Origin: Haloactinospora alba
Lineage (GTDB): Bacteria; Actinomycetota; Actinomycetes; Streptosporangiales; Streptosporangiaceae
NCBI RefSeq assembly: GCF_006717075.1
Contig: NZ_VFQC01000001.1
Location: forward strand, 3,643,501-3,707,500
Direction: 5' to 3'
Length of the DNA: 64,000 nt
Made by a program: the position numbers and the translations under genes. Below the pieces are notes generated by a model, which worked only from the letters and a program-made list of their open reading frames with translations, was not told where the DNA came from and did not search any database. Numbering within the stretch: position 1 is the first letter of the stretch; every line of letters begins with the position of its first letter. This document shows, piece after piece, positions 1 to 8,470 of this stretch.

Positions 1-309
1 GCCGGTGGCCTCGTGGCTGACCACGACCCCGTCGTGGGCGAGCAGGCTCACCGCGCCCGCGTACATCGGGTGTTCGCGCCCAGCGGCCGGTTCGGTACCG
101 GCGGTGGTGTCCTGCACGGCCGCCGCGATCGGCTCGGGGGCCAGACCCGCCTCGGTGGGGCCACCCGCGCGCAGCACCGTGTCCTGGGGAGCGAACCCGT
201 CCTGGGGCCGGTCGAAACGTCCCCCGGTGCCGCTGGCGGAGGCGGCGGCCGGGCTGCCGGACACCGCCGCCGCGAGCAGCAGCGCACCAGCCACAACCGT
301 CGTGCGCAT
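1..309 (-). CDS. Secreted serine hydrolase, beta-lactamase family (5' part only)
   Basis: The first 103 codons of a minus-strand gene lie in the window; the rest runs off the left edge. The ATG at 307-309 follows a GGGGAGG ribosome site by five bases. The N-terminus is a signal peptide (MRTTVV, a leucine/alanine core, then an ASA-type cleavage region). It is followed by a stretch ending YAGAVSLLAHDGVVVSHEATG, which matches the first strand region of class C beta-lactamase/esterase-like hydrolases, upstream of the SxxK serine that is not in view. It lies 43 bp after namZ in the same orientation. In Bacillus subtilis nagZ and namZ travel with amiE, a beta-lactamase-fold muramyl amidase, so an AmiE-like role is likely but inferred. 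A penicillin-binding esterase cannot be excluded from this fragment. Confidence 0.75.
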   Translation of the reverse strand, partial: MRTTVVAGALLLAAAVSGSPAAASASGTGGRFDRPQDGFAPQDTVLRAGGPTEAGLAPEPIAAAVQDTTAGTEPAAGREHPMYAGAVSLLAHDGVVVSHEATG

Positions 310-352
310 CGCGACCTCCCCGGGTGCTGTCGTGCCCCGCGCGGGGCGGCGT

Positions 353-1633
353 TCAGTTGTAGAGCAGGTACGGCCGCCGGTCCCGGCAGAACCGGGAGAC
401 CTCGTCCTCCCAGGCACCGACCACCTCGCCGGTTCCCGCCCCAGCGTCGATCATGGTGCGCAACCGGTCGGATCCGGACAGCTTGTCGATCATCATGTCC
501 TCCCGCCACCCGAACACCTCGGGGTACAGCCGGCGCGCCGTCACCAGCATCGTCACCGCCGTGGTGATCGGTTTCGCCGCTCCCCGGGACAGCAGCTGGA
601 CGCCGCCGCACGTCTCACCGGCGTGTTTGGAGAACGTGGGCACGAAGTACGCCTCCCGCGCGCGCACGCCGGGAAGGTCGGCGGCGTTGATCTCCTCGGC
701 CCACCGCCAGTCGATGTCGGGGGCGCCGATGATCTCGAACGGCCGCGTCGTTCCCCGCCCCTCCGACAGCAGCGTTCCCTCGAAGAGCGCGGTTCCCGGG
801 TAGAGGGCGGCCGTGTCGGGGGTGGGCATGTTCGGGCTCGGCACCACCCACGGCAGCCCCGTCTCGTCGAACGTCCGCTCCCGGCGCCAGCCGCGCACCC
901 CGACCACGTCGAGCTGTTCCAGCCGCTCCTCGTGCTCGGGTAGGTGCTCCGCGTCGAACATCAGTGCCAGCTCACCGGCGGTCATGCCGTGCTGTTGGAC
1001 GATGGGAAGCTTCCCGACCCCGGAGGCGAACTCCGGGTCCAGCAGCGGACCGTCGACCGTGTCACCGATGGGGTTGGGCCGGTCGAGTACCACCATGCCG
1101 AGCCCGGCCTTCGCGGCCGCGCGCATCGCGGTCCACATGGTCCAGATGTAGGTGTAGAACCGGGCGCCCACGTCGGCGATGTCGAACACCACCCGCTCCA
1201 CGTCCGCGTCGCGGAACATGGCGGCGAGTTCGTCCGCGTCCACCCCGTAGGCGTCGTACACCGGGATCCCCGTACGCGGGTCCGTGTAGTCGCCCTCCGA
1301 GCCGCCGGCCTGGGCCGTGCCCCGGAAACCGTGTTCGGGGCCGAACACCGCGGCGACGTCCACCGCGCCCGAGGCGTGCATGGCGTCGACGATGTGGTTC
1401 AGGGCGTGCTCGCCCTCCGAGATCACGCCCGTGGGGTTCGTGACGATCCCGAGCCGGTCCCCGGACAGTCGCTTCCAGTCCTCGGCGGCGAGCACGTCGG
1501 CGCCGCTGCGCGTCGACCTTCCGCCCTTGGCCGCGGCCGGGGCGGGGGCGAGGCCACCCGCGACTCCTACACCGGCCGCGGCAGCGGCGCTCGCGGCACC
1601 GCCCAGGAACATTCTGCGTCCCACTCCAGCCAT
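353..1633 (-). CDS. namZ: Exo-beta-N-acetylmuramidase NamZ (DUF1343)
   Basis: The protein has 426 residues. It starts with a twin-arginine-like export signal (RRMFLGG at about residues 6-12, then a long alanine-rich core), so it is probably exported folded. The mature part carries DUF1343 hallmarks: GIVTNPTGV near residue 63, FGPEHGFRG near 96, a Gly-Asp-Thr-Val-Asp stretch near 190, and a C-terminal domain ending PYLLYN. Family members such as B. subtilis YbbC/NamZ remove non-reducing terminal MurNAc from peptidoglycan fragments (GH171). It lies 7 bp downstream of nagZ. The pair would strip alternating MurNAc and GlcNAc from wall fragments outside the cell. The assignment is by family resemblance and synteny; substrate is inferred. 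Confidence 0.88.
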   Translation of the reverse strand: MAGVGRRMFLGGAASAAAAAGVGVAGGLAPAPAAAKGGRSTRSGADVLAAEDWKRLSGDRLGIVTNPTGVISEGEHALNHIVDAMHASGAVDVAAVFGPEHGFRGTAQAGGSEGDYTDPRTGIPVYDAYGVDADELAAMFRDADVERVVFDIADVGARFYTYIWTMWTAMRAAAKAGLGMVVLDRPNPIGDTVDGPLLDPEFASGVGKLPIVQQHGMTAGELALMFDAEHLPEHEERLEQLDVVGVRGWRRERTFDETGLPWVVPSPNMPTPDTAALYPGTALFEGTLLSEGRGTTRPFEIIGAPDIDWRWAEEINAADLPGVRAREAYFVPTFSKHAGETCGGVQLLSRGAAKPITTAVTMLVTARRLYPEVFGWREDMMIDKLSGSDRLRTMIDAGAGTGEVVGAWEDEVSRFCRDRRPYLLYN

Positions 1634-1640
1634 GGCCGCC

Positions 1641-3467
1641 TCACCAGCTCACACCGTGGCCGAACGGGTAGGCCACCTCATCGGGGTTCTGCGGGTCCGG
1701 CACCGGAACGGGGAGCTTCCCCCGCGGCGAGACCTCGCCGAGGAGCACCCTCGCCAGTGACTCCATCGACACCTTCTTGTCCGAGTAGGTGGCGACCCAG
1801 GTCTCCACCTCGGGAACGTGGGCGGCGTCGTAGGGGTCGCGCACCGGAACGGCGACCACCGGGGTGTCCGACTCGTTCAGCGCGCGGACGAGGTCGTTCT
1901 GGGCGGCGTTGCCGTCGGTCCACGCGGCGTTGGTCAGTACCACCGCGACATCGTGGTCCCCCGCCGCCGCGACCGCCCGGTCGATGCGCTCCTGGTCCGG
2001 CGCGGAGCCGGTGGGCAGTGCCGTGGTCCGCGGCCCGCGCTCACCGATCCTCTCGGCCAGCGTCCGGGTTGCGGAGTCTCCCGCGCCGGTCACCAGCATG
2101 TCGCCCGGTTCCTCCCTCAGTGGGAGCAGGCCGGCGTCGTTGCGCAGCACGTTCACGGTGCCGTCGGTGATCCGTTGCGCGTCCGAGCGGTGCTCGTCGG
2201 TGCCGACCCTGTCGCCGACCGCCTCGGTGTCGACCAGCGGGTCGCGGATGATGCCGCGCTGCGCCTTCATCGTCAGGACCCGTTCGACACTGGTGTCGAT
2301 CCGCTCCTCGGTGAGCCGCCCCTCGCGGACCGCGTTCATGACGGAGTCGATCGCGAGCTGCAGGTCCGGGGGCATGAGCATCTGGTCGGCGCCGGCCTCC
2401 AGCGCGAGCACCGGGATCTCGGCGTCGGGGTGTTTGGCGCGCACGCCCTCCATCCGCAGCGAGTCGGTGACGACGACGCCGTCGAAACCGAGCTCCTCGC
2501 GCAGCATCCCGTCCAACACCGTCGGCGACAGCGTCGCGGGTTCGCCGGAGTCGTCCAGTTCGGGCATCACGATGTGCGCGCTCATCACCGTGTCGGTGCC
2601 CTGCGCGATGGCCTCCCGGAACGGCGGCGCGTCGATCTCCTCCCACTGCTCCCGAGTGTGGTCGATGACCGGGAGGGACTCGTGGCTGTCCTGGTTGGTG
2701 TCGCCGTGGCCGGGGAAGTGCTTCACCGCCGCGGACACGCTCCGGTCGAGGTCGCGGGCGTCCTGGAACCCGGAGACCTGGGCGCCGGTGAACCGCGCGG
2801 CCAGGCCGGGGTCGGAGGAGAACGAACGCACCCCGATCACCGGGTTCTGCGGGTCGACGTTGACGTCGCCGCTGGGTGCGAAGTTCTGGTTGATCCCCAT
2901 CGCCCGGAGCTCGGCTCCGGTGATCTCGGCGGCGCGTTTCCCGTCCTGTGTGGAACGCCCGGCGCCGAGCGCCATGCTGCCGGGCAGCTGGGTGGCGGGT
3001 TCACCGATCCGGGTGACCGCCCCCTGTTCCTGGTCCGTGGCGATGACCAGCGGGATCTCCGCACCGGAGTTCATCGCGGCGCGCTGGATGCCGTTGGAGT
3101 GCTGTGCGATCTGTTGCGGTTCGTGGAGGCTGTCGGTCCACCCGAAGTGGATCATGCCGCCGAGGTGGTACTTCTCCACCACCTCCGCCGGGGTGTCCAC
3201 GCCGAACTCCTCCCGGTTGGCGGGGTGGGCGGTGTCGGCGGTGCGGCCGTAGGCGTAGGTGACGAACAGCTGGCCGACCTTCTCCTCCAGCGACATGCCG
3301 CGCGTCGTGCGCTGTGCCCACTGTTGGATCGCGGTCTCATTGGCCGAGGGGGCGGGTGGGGGTGCGGGTGCGGCTGCGCTCGTCGGGCTGACCGCCCCGA
3401 CGAGGGTGACGGTGAGCGCGCTGACGGCTGCCGTGGCGAGCGGGCGGACGAAACGGGGACGGCCCAT
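1641..3467 (-). CDS. nagZ: Beta-N-acetylglucosaminidase NagZ (glycoside hydrolase family 3)
   Basis: The protein has 608 residues from the ATG at 3465-3467, chosen because GAGGAG lies just upstream and it opens a Sec signal peptide ending near AAAPAPPPAP. A longer in-frame start at 3590 would place non-signal sequence first. The GH3 N-domain contains the NagZ signature KHFPGHGDTNQDSHESLP, with the His/Asp pair used in catalysis by this family, and VVTDSLRMEGV carries the probable nucleophile Asp. A C-terminal GH3-C-like domain follows (about residues 400-600), as in the long YbbD-type secreted enzymes. It is the first gene of the nagZ-namZ-hydrolase operon. It releases GlcNAc from muropeptides; secretion implies wall turnover or foraging rather than cytoplasmic recycling. 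Confidence 0.9.
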   Translation of the reverse strand: MGRPRFVRPLATAAVSALTVTLVGAVSPTSAAAPAPPPAPSANETAIQQWAQRTTRGMSLEEKVGQLFVTYAYGRTADTAHPANREEFGVDTPAEVVEKYHLGGMIHFGWTDSLHEPQQIAQHSNGIQRAAMNSGAEIPLVIATDQEQGAVTRIGEPATQLPGSMALGAGRSTQDGKRAAEITGAELRAMGINQNFAPSGDVNVDPQNPVIGVRSFSSDPGLAARFTGAQVSGFQDARDLDRSVSAAVKHFPGHGDTNQDSHESLPVIDHTREQWEEIDAPPFREAIAQGTDTVMSAHIVMPELDDSGEPATLSPTVLDGMLREELGFDGVVVTDSLRMEGVRAKHPDAEIPVLALEAGADQMLMPPDLQLAIDSVMNAVREGRLTEERIDTSVERVLTMKAQRGIIRDPLVDTEAVGDRVGTDEHRSDAQRITDGTVNVLRNDAGLLPLREEPGDMLVTGAGDSATRTLAERIGERGPRTTALPTGSAPDQERIDRAVAAAGDHDVAVVLTNAAWTDGNAAQNDLVRALNESDTPVVAVPVRDPYDAAHVPEVETWVATYSDKKVSMESLARVLLGEVSPRGKLPVPVPDPQNPDEVAYPFGHGVSW

Positions 3468-3794
3468 GCTGTCTCCTCGGGCTCGGGGGATGGGGAGCCG
3501 GTGGGCGGGGTTCCCGGATACCGCCCGGGTGCGGCCTGGCGGCCACACACCGGACGACTCCGCGGTTCCGGAAGGTACGCAGCTTTCCACTCGGGGTCAA
3601 CGGGGTCACGGTCGCGTTCTGCACTGCACTCCGCGCCGTACGGCGCGGTGGGGCGCTCGGGAGGTGCCCCTGCCCGGCAGCACCCTTCCGTCACTGCGGA
3701 ACACTACAACGGGAACACACCGTGTAGCCGTACGCCATGCGGTGGGAACGCGCTGTGGAAAAGCGGCGTTTCGCTGCGCGGGTCCGCCGCGGAG
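3468..3794. other. Intergenic region upstream of nagZ
   Basis: This 327-bp stretch between nagZ and the damaged EACC1-like gene contains no open frame with convincing coding character. It must hold the nagZ promoter on the minus strand, but no clear -35/-10 pair stands out. Confidence 0.5.
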
Positions 3795-4318
3795 TCACCA
3801 CGGCCACCAGCGCGGACGCCAGCGCCGTCGCGGCGGACGCTCGTGAAACACCTCGGGGGAGAGACCCGGTTGGAAAGCGGAATCGTACGGCGGTGCGGGA
3901 ACACCGCTGGACGCTCCCGACCAGGAATCGTGTTCGGAATCCTCCTGGTTTGGAACAACCTCGACATTGGCGGCCCTGTCCAGCTCCTGTTGCAGTCGGG
4001 AAACGAGGGATTCGGGATCACGGATTCTCTTCGCGTCGAGTTCGTAGACGGTTCCGTCCTACCGCGTGATCTTCAGTCTCATGTCGGATCGGCGGTTGCG
4101 TATCCACGCGATGAAAGCGCCGGCGAGAGCGGTCGGCCCTCCCGCGGCGGCGGCGGCTGTGACGAGGGTTTCCGTTACGCCCCCCCCCCCCCCGGCACCC
4201 CCTGAGGCATCGCCGGTGAGGCGCTCGGTTGGGATGGGGCGTATGGGGACTGCTGAGGGAAGGGAGGAACGGGTTTCGGGTCATCGTCAGCCTGGGACGA
4301 ACCGTTCTCACTACTCAT
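3795..4318 (-). pseudogene. EACC1-like (effector-associated constant component 1) protein, frameshifted
   Basis: Reading the minus strand from the ATG at 4316-4318 gives a polar, proline-rich start (MSSENGSSQADDD...). It runs into a 14-G homopolymer (plus-strand C run 4180-4193), after which the original frame stops at once. One base more in that run restores a frame reading VTETLVTAAAAA, a short hydrophobic segment ending AFIAWIRNRRSDMRLKITR, an in-frame TAG, then DGTVYELDAKRIRDPESL and a tail ending PRWWPW before TGA at 3795-3797. The pattern hydrophobic helix, W-R-RRSD, DGT-V-LDAKR-RDPE is typical of the small EACC1 proteins encoded near actinobacterial conflict-system effectors. No effector is nearby. 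The TGTAGCGT -10-like sequence ends six bases before the ATG, suggesting leaderless expression. Both the frameshift and the amber codon must be errors or true lesions. Confidence 0.6.
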
Positions 4319-4338
4319 GGGGGAACGCTACAACGCGG

Positions 4339-4358
4339 TTTCCCGCGTGCCTATCTCC
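4339..4358 (-). promoter_or_regulatory. 20-bp motif upstream of the EACC1-like gene, repeated at 63890-63909
   Basis: The minus-strand sequence GGAGATAGGCACGCGGGAAA lies about 20 bases upstream of the EACC1-like start and just before its -10-like TAGCGT. The same 20-mer with one change (T for C at position 10) is found at 63890-63909 after cassette B. Nineteen of twenty matching bases is more than expected by chance in one window. An operator is possible; the function is unknown. Confidence 0.35.
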
Positions 4359-4516
4359 CGAACCGTTCCTTTTTCTCGGAATTCCGCGTCCCGCACGGGG
4401 GCGGAATGTGAGCGGCCGCCGCTGCCATCCCAGTGTCCGCACGTGCGCGAAGGGGCCGGGCGGACCGCGCCGTGCCACGCTCGCGGCCCGCCCGCCGGTA
4501 CCGGAGCCTCGCGGGG

Positions 4517-4906
4517 CTACGCGCGGCACAGGCAGAACGGGTGGCCCGCCGGGTCGGCGTAGACCCGGAAACCGTCGGTGCGCTCACCGGACTCCGGTGC
4601 GGGATCATCCCATTCCGGGGGCCAAGGCAGCCGCGTGGCGCCCAGCTCCAGTGCCGTCGCCTCGGCCGCGTCGATGTCGTCCACGTCGATGTCCAGGTGG
4701 AACTGCATCGGCGAGGCGGGATCCGGCCACGCGGGCGGCTGGTGCTCCGGAGCGAGCTGGAAGCTCAGCCGGGTGGCCCCGGTGTGGCCGACGTCCACCC
4801 AGTCGTCCTCGGCGCTGGTGATCGGCAGGTCCAGCAGGTTCGCGTAGAAACGCGCCAACGCGCGCGGGTCGCGGGCTTCCACGACCACCGCCCCCAGACG
4901 GTTCAT
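4517..4906 (-). CDS. VOC-fold (glyoxalase/bleomycin-resistance-like) protein
   Basis: The protein has 129 residues and a single vicinal-oxygen-chelate module pair. It opens with LGAVVVEARDPRALARFYANLLDLP and has a metal-site-like histidine in MQFHLDIDVDD at about residue 69. It ends with DPAGHPFCL, the usual final strand of actinobacterial VOC family (glyoxalase-like domain) proteins. It is probably a small cytosolic dimer. Its substrate cannot be told from sequence; most such genes are annotated only as VOC proteins. It is monocistronic, downstream of and in the same direction as the phzF-like gene, separated by about 117 bp. Confidence 0.85.
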   Translation of the reverse strand: MNRLGAVVVEARDPRALARFYANLLDLPITSAEDDWVDVGHTGATRLSFQLAPEHQPPAWPDPASPMQFHLDIDVDDIDAAEATALELGATRLPWPPEWDDPAPESGERTDGFRVYADPAGHPFCLCRA

Positions 4907-5023
4907 CCCGGCCTCCTCGAACGGTTCACAGGTGTGGTGACCGTACCGGGGGGCGACGACAGAACAGAGAACAGGGCGCGCGCCCGCCTCCCCGGAAGGG
5001 CGGTGGCCTCTCTCCCGGTGGCC

Positions 5024-5866
5024 CTATCCGGTGATGCGGGCGGCCGCGCCGCTCACGGTCACTTCCGGCGCGTCGGGGCGGACCTCCACGGTGAGTTCGC
5101 TGCGCCTGCCCATGTCCTCGCCCTGCACGAGCGTGACCCGCCGGGGTCGGGAGACCTTCCCCAGGGCACGAAGGTATCCGCCGAAAGCGGCCGCCGCGGC
5201 GCCGGTCGCCGGGTCCTCGACGACCCCGCCGACCGGGAACGGGGCGCGGGCGTGCACGGTATGCTCGTCCTCCTGCCAGAACAGTTGGAGCGTGGTCCAG
5301 CCGTGCTCCCGCATCAGGCCGTCCAGCTCCGCGAAGTCGTAGTCGAGGTCGGCCAGGCGAGCACGGCTCCCGGCCGCCAGCACGAGGTGGTCGTTCCCGG
5401 CGAAGGCCACGTGGGGAGGCCAGGCGGGGTCGAGGTCCTCGGCGGGCCACCGCAGCGCGTGCAGCGCCCGCCGGACCTCCTCCTCGGACGCCGGACGGGA
5501 GCGGGTGGGAACGCTGGTGAGGCGGGCGACGACAGCGCGGGGGTTCTCGGTACGCACCGGAACCGGGCCCGCCGGGGTCTCGAAGGCCACCTCGCCGGTC
5601 CCGTCGCGTTCGGCCAGGGCGACCGCGGTCGCCAGTGTGGCGTGGCCGCAGAACGCGACCTCGGCCAGCGGACTGAAGTAACGCAGCCGGTAGCGCCGTT
5701 CGTCCGGGGCGACCGGGGTGAGGAAGGCGGTCTCGGAGTAGCCGACCTCGGCCGCGATCCGCTGCATACGGGCGTCGTCGAGCCCACTGGCGTCGAGGAC
5801 GACACCGGCCGGGTTTCCGCCCGCGGGGTCGGTGGTGAAGGCGGCGTAGCGAAGAACGTCGGTCAT
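5024..5866 (-). CDS. PhzF-family isomerase/epimerase
   Basis: The protein has 280 residues from the ATG at 5864-5866; longer in-frame extensions run through the divergent LysR gene and are rejected. It has the diaminopimelate-epimerase-like fold signatures of PhzF: GGNPAGVVLDA near residue 15, a catalytic Glu in YSETAFLTP near residue 45, FCGHATLATAVAL near 70, and EDPATGAAAAAFGGYL in the C-terminal lobe. PhzF isomerises a dihydroxyanthranilate in phenazine synthesis, but most homologues outside phenazine clusters have unknown substrates, and no phz genes occur here. It is divergent from a LysR regulator with a palindromic operator between them, so induction by its substrate through that regulator is likely. 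Confidence 0.9.
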   Translation of the reverse strand: MTDVLRYAAFTTDPAGGNPAGVVLDASGLDDARMQRIAAEVGYSETAFLTPVAPDERRYRLRYFSPLAEVAFCGHATLATAVALAERDGTGEVAFETPAGPVPVRTENPRAVVARLTSVPTRSRPASEEEVRRALHALRWPAEDLDPAWPPHVAFAGNDHLVLAAGSRARLADLDYDFAELDGLMREHGWTTLQLFWQEDEHTVHARAPFPVGGVVEDPATGAAAAAFGGYLRALGKVSRPRRVTLVQGEDMGRRSELTVEVRPDAPEVTVSGAAARITG

Positions 5867-5923
5867 GGCGACAACTCTGCCCGAACCTCGGTATCGCGTC
5901 CAACGATCAGTGTCGATGACCAC

Positions 5924-5940
5924 TATCGGAACAGCCGATA
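5924..5940. promoter_or_regulatory. LysR-type operator between phzF-like and lysR genes
   Basis: TATCGG-N5-CCGATA is a perfect inverted repeat containing a T-N11-A core, the standard LysR-family half-site arrangement. A wider inverted pair, CGGTATCG at 5889-5896 and CGATACCG at 5936-5943, overlaps it. It ends ten bases before the lysR start and sits about 58 bp from the phzF start. Confidence 0.65.
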
Positions 5941-5950
5941 CCGTGGAACG

Positions 5951-6838
5951 GTGGAAACCCGACTGTTGCGCACGTTCCTGGTGCTGGCGCGCACCGGGAG
6001 CTTCACCGAGGCGGCCGCCGAGCTGCGGGTCGTCCAGTCCACCGTCTCCGACCAGATCCGGACGTTGGAACGGGAACTGGACCTGCGCCTGTTCGACCGG
6101 TTGCCGCGCGGCACCCGGCTGACCGACGCGGGCCGGGAGGTGGTGGCCCACGCCCGTGAGCTGCTGGACTCCCAGCGCAGGCTTTTCGACGCGGCCCGTC
6201 AGGACGGCGCTGTCGCCGGAGAGGTGACCGTCGGCGCCACCGAGTCGACCTGCGCCTACCGGTTGCCGGGTGTGGTCGCGGCGCTGTCCCAGCGGCACCC
6301 GGACGTCCACGTGCACCTCTCCCCGGCCGGCACGTCCGCCGCGTTGGCGGGGGTGTCGCGGGCGGACGCCGGCCTGGACGCCGCGCTCGTGCTCGAGGAG
6401 GCTCCCGCCACCGACCACACCCTCCGACCGCTCGGCCGCGAACCGGTGGAGCTCGTCGCGGCGCCGGGCCACCCCGCAGCGACCGGCCACCACACGTGGC
6501 GGGACCTGGCCGACCACTCCCACTTCCTCCTCGAGGAGGGGTGCTCCTACACCGACCGGGTGGCGCGCGAGCTACTGGCCGCTTCCCCCGCTCGCCCCCG
6601 CATCGCCCGTTTCGGCAGCATCGAGGCGGCGCGCTCCTGCGTCGAGGCCGGACTCGGCCTGTCGGTGCTGCCCCGCGTCGCGGTGGCCGCCCACCTGGCC
6701 GAGGGGTCCCTGTGCCGGGTGACGGGACCGGCCCTGCCCGACGTTCCGCTGTACCTGGTGACCAACCGTCGGCGGTGGCCCTCGCCGGCGGTGACGACGG
6801 TGGTGGAGGCCATCACCGAGGCCGCCGCCTCGTGGTGA
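5951..6838 (+). CDS. LysR-family transcriptional regulator
   Basis: The protein has 295 residues from the GTG at 5951. An N-terminal winged HTH (residues about 1-60, VETRLLRTFLVLARTGSFTEAAAELRVVQSTVSDQIRTLERELDLRLFDR) has the family's TF.EAA..L..VQ.TVS pattern, followed by a periplasmic-binding-like effector domain to the C-terminus. The long open frame upstream of this start overlaps the divergent gene and lacks HTH-family similarity, so it is not used. The regulator is divergently arranged with the PhzF-family gene and an inverted repeat lies in the 84-bp gap, the classic layout for LysR control of the neighbour. The effector is unknown. Confidence 0.93.
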   Translation: METRLLRTFLVLARTGSFTEAAAELRVVQSTVSDQIRTLERELDLRLFDRLPRGTRLTDAGREVVAHARELLDSQRRLFDAARQDGAVAGEVTVGATESTCAYRLPGVVAALSQRHPDVHVHLSPAGTSAALAGVSRADAGLDAALVLEEAPATDHTLRPLGREPVELVAAPGHPAATGHHTWRDLADHSHFLLEEGCSYTDRVARELLAASPARPRIARFGSIEAARSCVEAGLGLSVLPRVAVAAHLAEGSLCRVTGPALPDVPLYLVTNRRRWPSPAVTTVVEAITEAAASW

Positions 6839-6901
6839 GAGCCGTCCGCTCCCCCGCACCGCGCGCGGTGGGGTTTCCGGCTGCCGGGAGATGGGAGGCG
6901 T

Positions 6902-7696
6902 TCACCGCAGGCCGTGCCGGCGCGCCACCATGCGGTGCACGGCCGAGCGCGGGAGCAGCCGTCGCAGCGCGAACACCAGCGGGGCGTTGCTGCCCACCGC
7001 GTACAGCGGTCTCGGACGCGGCGCCTCGATCGCCCTGGCGATGGTCGCGGCGACGGCATCCGCGGAGACGCCCCGTTTCTCGTTGGCGTTCAACGCCTCC
7101 ACCATGGTCCGGTACTCGTCCGCGAACGGCGAGTCCTCGGACACGTACTGGACCCGGCGCTCGCTGATGCCGGTGTTGATCGCCCCCGGTTCGACCGTGG
7201 ACACCCCGACGCCGTAGGGGGCGGCCTCCTCGCGGAGGGAGTACGCGAAACCCTTGAGGGCGGCCTTGGAGGCGACGTAGGAGGAGCGGTGCGCCAGCGG
7301 GAAGCTGGCCAGCATCGAGCCGACCATGACCACCCGCCCGCGGCCGCGGGCGCGCATGCCGGGCAGGAGCAGTTGGGTGAGCCGCACCTGCCCGAGGACG
7401 TTGAGCTGGAACAGCCGCTGGAGCGCCTCGGCGGGGAGTTCCTCGAACGGGCCGTTCTGGCTCTCGCCCGCGTTGTTCACCAGGACGTCGACGTCTCCGG
7501 CGGCAGCGGCGCACGCGTCGATACCGGCGTTGTCGGTGAGGTCGAGGGGAAGGTACTCCACACCCTCCAGTGGGTCCGTGACCGCGGAGGGGTCACGGGT
7601 GGTGCCGAACACGCGGTAGCCGCGTGCGACGAGGTCCGCGGCCACGGCCGCGCCGATACCGGACGACGCTCCCGTGACGAGCGCGGTGCGGGTCAT
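6902..7696 (-). CDS. SDR-family NAD(P)-dependent oxidoreductase
   Basis: The protein has 264 residues, a typical classical short-chain dehydrogenase. The nucleotide-binding TGASSGIG is at residues 8-15, NNAG at about 74-77 and the catalytic YVASK at about 139-143, preceded by a serine in the GSMLASF strand. The C-terminal region RPLYAVGSNAPLVFALRRLLP resembles the membrane-leaning SDR7-like branch, so an uncharged lipid-like or retinoid-like substrate is possible but not proven. It stands alone, convergent with lysR. Confidence 0.92.
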   Translation of the reverse strand: MTRTALVTGASSGIGAAVAADLVARGYRVFGTTRDPSAVTDPLEGVEYLPLDLTDNAGIDACAAAAGDVDVLVNNAGESQNGPFEELPAEALQRLFQLNVLGQVRLTQLLLPGMRARGRGRVVMVGSMLASFPLAHRSSYVASKAALKGFAYSLREEAAPYGVGVSTVEPGAINTGISERRVQYVSEDSPFADEYRTMVEALNANEKRGVSADAVAATIARAIEAPRPRPLYAVGSNAPLVFALRRLLPRSAVHRMVARRHGLR

Positions 7697-7894
7697 ACCA
7701 GGCTCCAGTCCGGCGGAGGGCCCCGCACGGGCGTGGGTCCGGGGCGTGCTGACACGTGGGGTGCTGGTTTCCGCCCCAGCACTCGGCTACGCGACAGTAA
7801 CCCATGCGTGTACGACCCAACAAGCACGGGGGACCGGACATACGGGGACCGCGGCGCCACCAGCGACGACCCGCGCCGCGGCGCCGTCGGCCCG

Positions 7895-8140
7895 TCACGC
7901 GCGCGTGGCTCGCGGGACCGTGTCGTCGTCCTCCACCCAGACCAGCACGCCCCCGTCCGGGAGCTGGCGCCCCGCCACGGGCTGGTCGAGCCGCATTCCC
8001 GCGATGAGGACCGCGTCGTGCACCAGCCCGCGTTCCCGCTCGTCGCGGGCGGCCACCGTGGTCACGCTCGCGTGCCCGAGGTCGCGCGCCAGCGCCGACG
8101 CCAGTTCCTTCACGCTCTTGTGCTGCTCCGCGGCGCTCAT
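7895..8140 (-). CDS. Small hypothetical protein
   Basis: The frame gives 81 residues from the ATG at 8138-8140 (MSAAEQHKSVKELASALARDLGHASVTT...), or 112 from a GTG at 8233. The shorter form is preferred because GGGAGGAGGAG lies upstream and the extension is low-complexity. The C-terminal part predicts strands (DGGVLVWVEDDDTVPRA). I do not recognise a family. It is monocistronic and transcribed like the SDR gene 198 bp away. Confidence 0.55.
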   Translation of the reverse strand: MSAAEQHKSVKELASALARDLGHASVTTVAARDERERGLVHDAVLIAGMRLDQPVAGRQLPDGGVLVWVEDDDTVPRATRA

Positions 8141-8452
8141 CCGCGCCCCGCGCTCCTCCTCCCGCGAGGCGGCGAGCGCGGGGCGGGCGGAGTGCTGCTG
8201 GGGTGGGGCTGCTTGCCTGTGCTCGTTGACCACCGTCTCGGACCGCTCCTTCCCTGCTCGGCACCGGACAGGTATCCCGGGAGGCCCGCCGAACCCGTCG
8301 GCGCCCGCCTCCCGGGCACATCCCGGTTCCGGGAGCGCACGCGGCTACCGGAGGACAACGGGACGCCCCGGCCCGCTGCCCGCCGCTTCGCCGCGTGAAA
8401 CCCCCGGAAGGCGCGGTCGGGACCGGGGCGCGGACCGCCGCCGGCAGCCCGG

Positions 8453-8470
8453 CCGGGGCTCCAGCCCCGG
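8453..8470 (-). terminator. Hairpin after the symporter gene
   Basis: CCGGGGCT, two bases, AGCCCCGG forms an 8-bp perfect stem directly after the stop codon of the symporter gene (8471). There is no U tract, as is common in actinomycete terminators. Confidence 0.5.

Noticed and set aside
3704-4021. 105-codon minus-strand frame in the EACC1-like region
   Set aside because: It is out of frame with the restored EACC1-type protein, which explains the region better.
1818-4205. 795-codon plus-strand open frame
   Set aside because: It is antisense to nagZ, whose family motifs are clear, and its protein has no recognisable pattern; high GC creates such long shadow frames.
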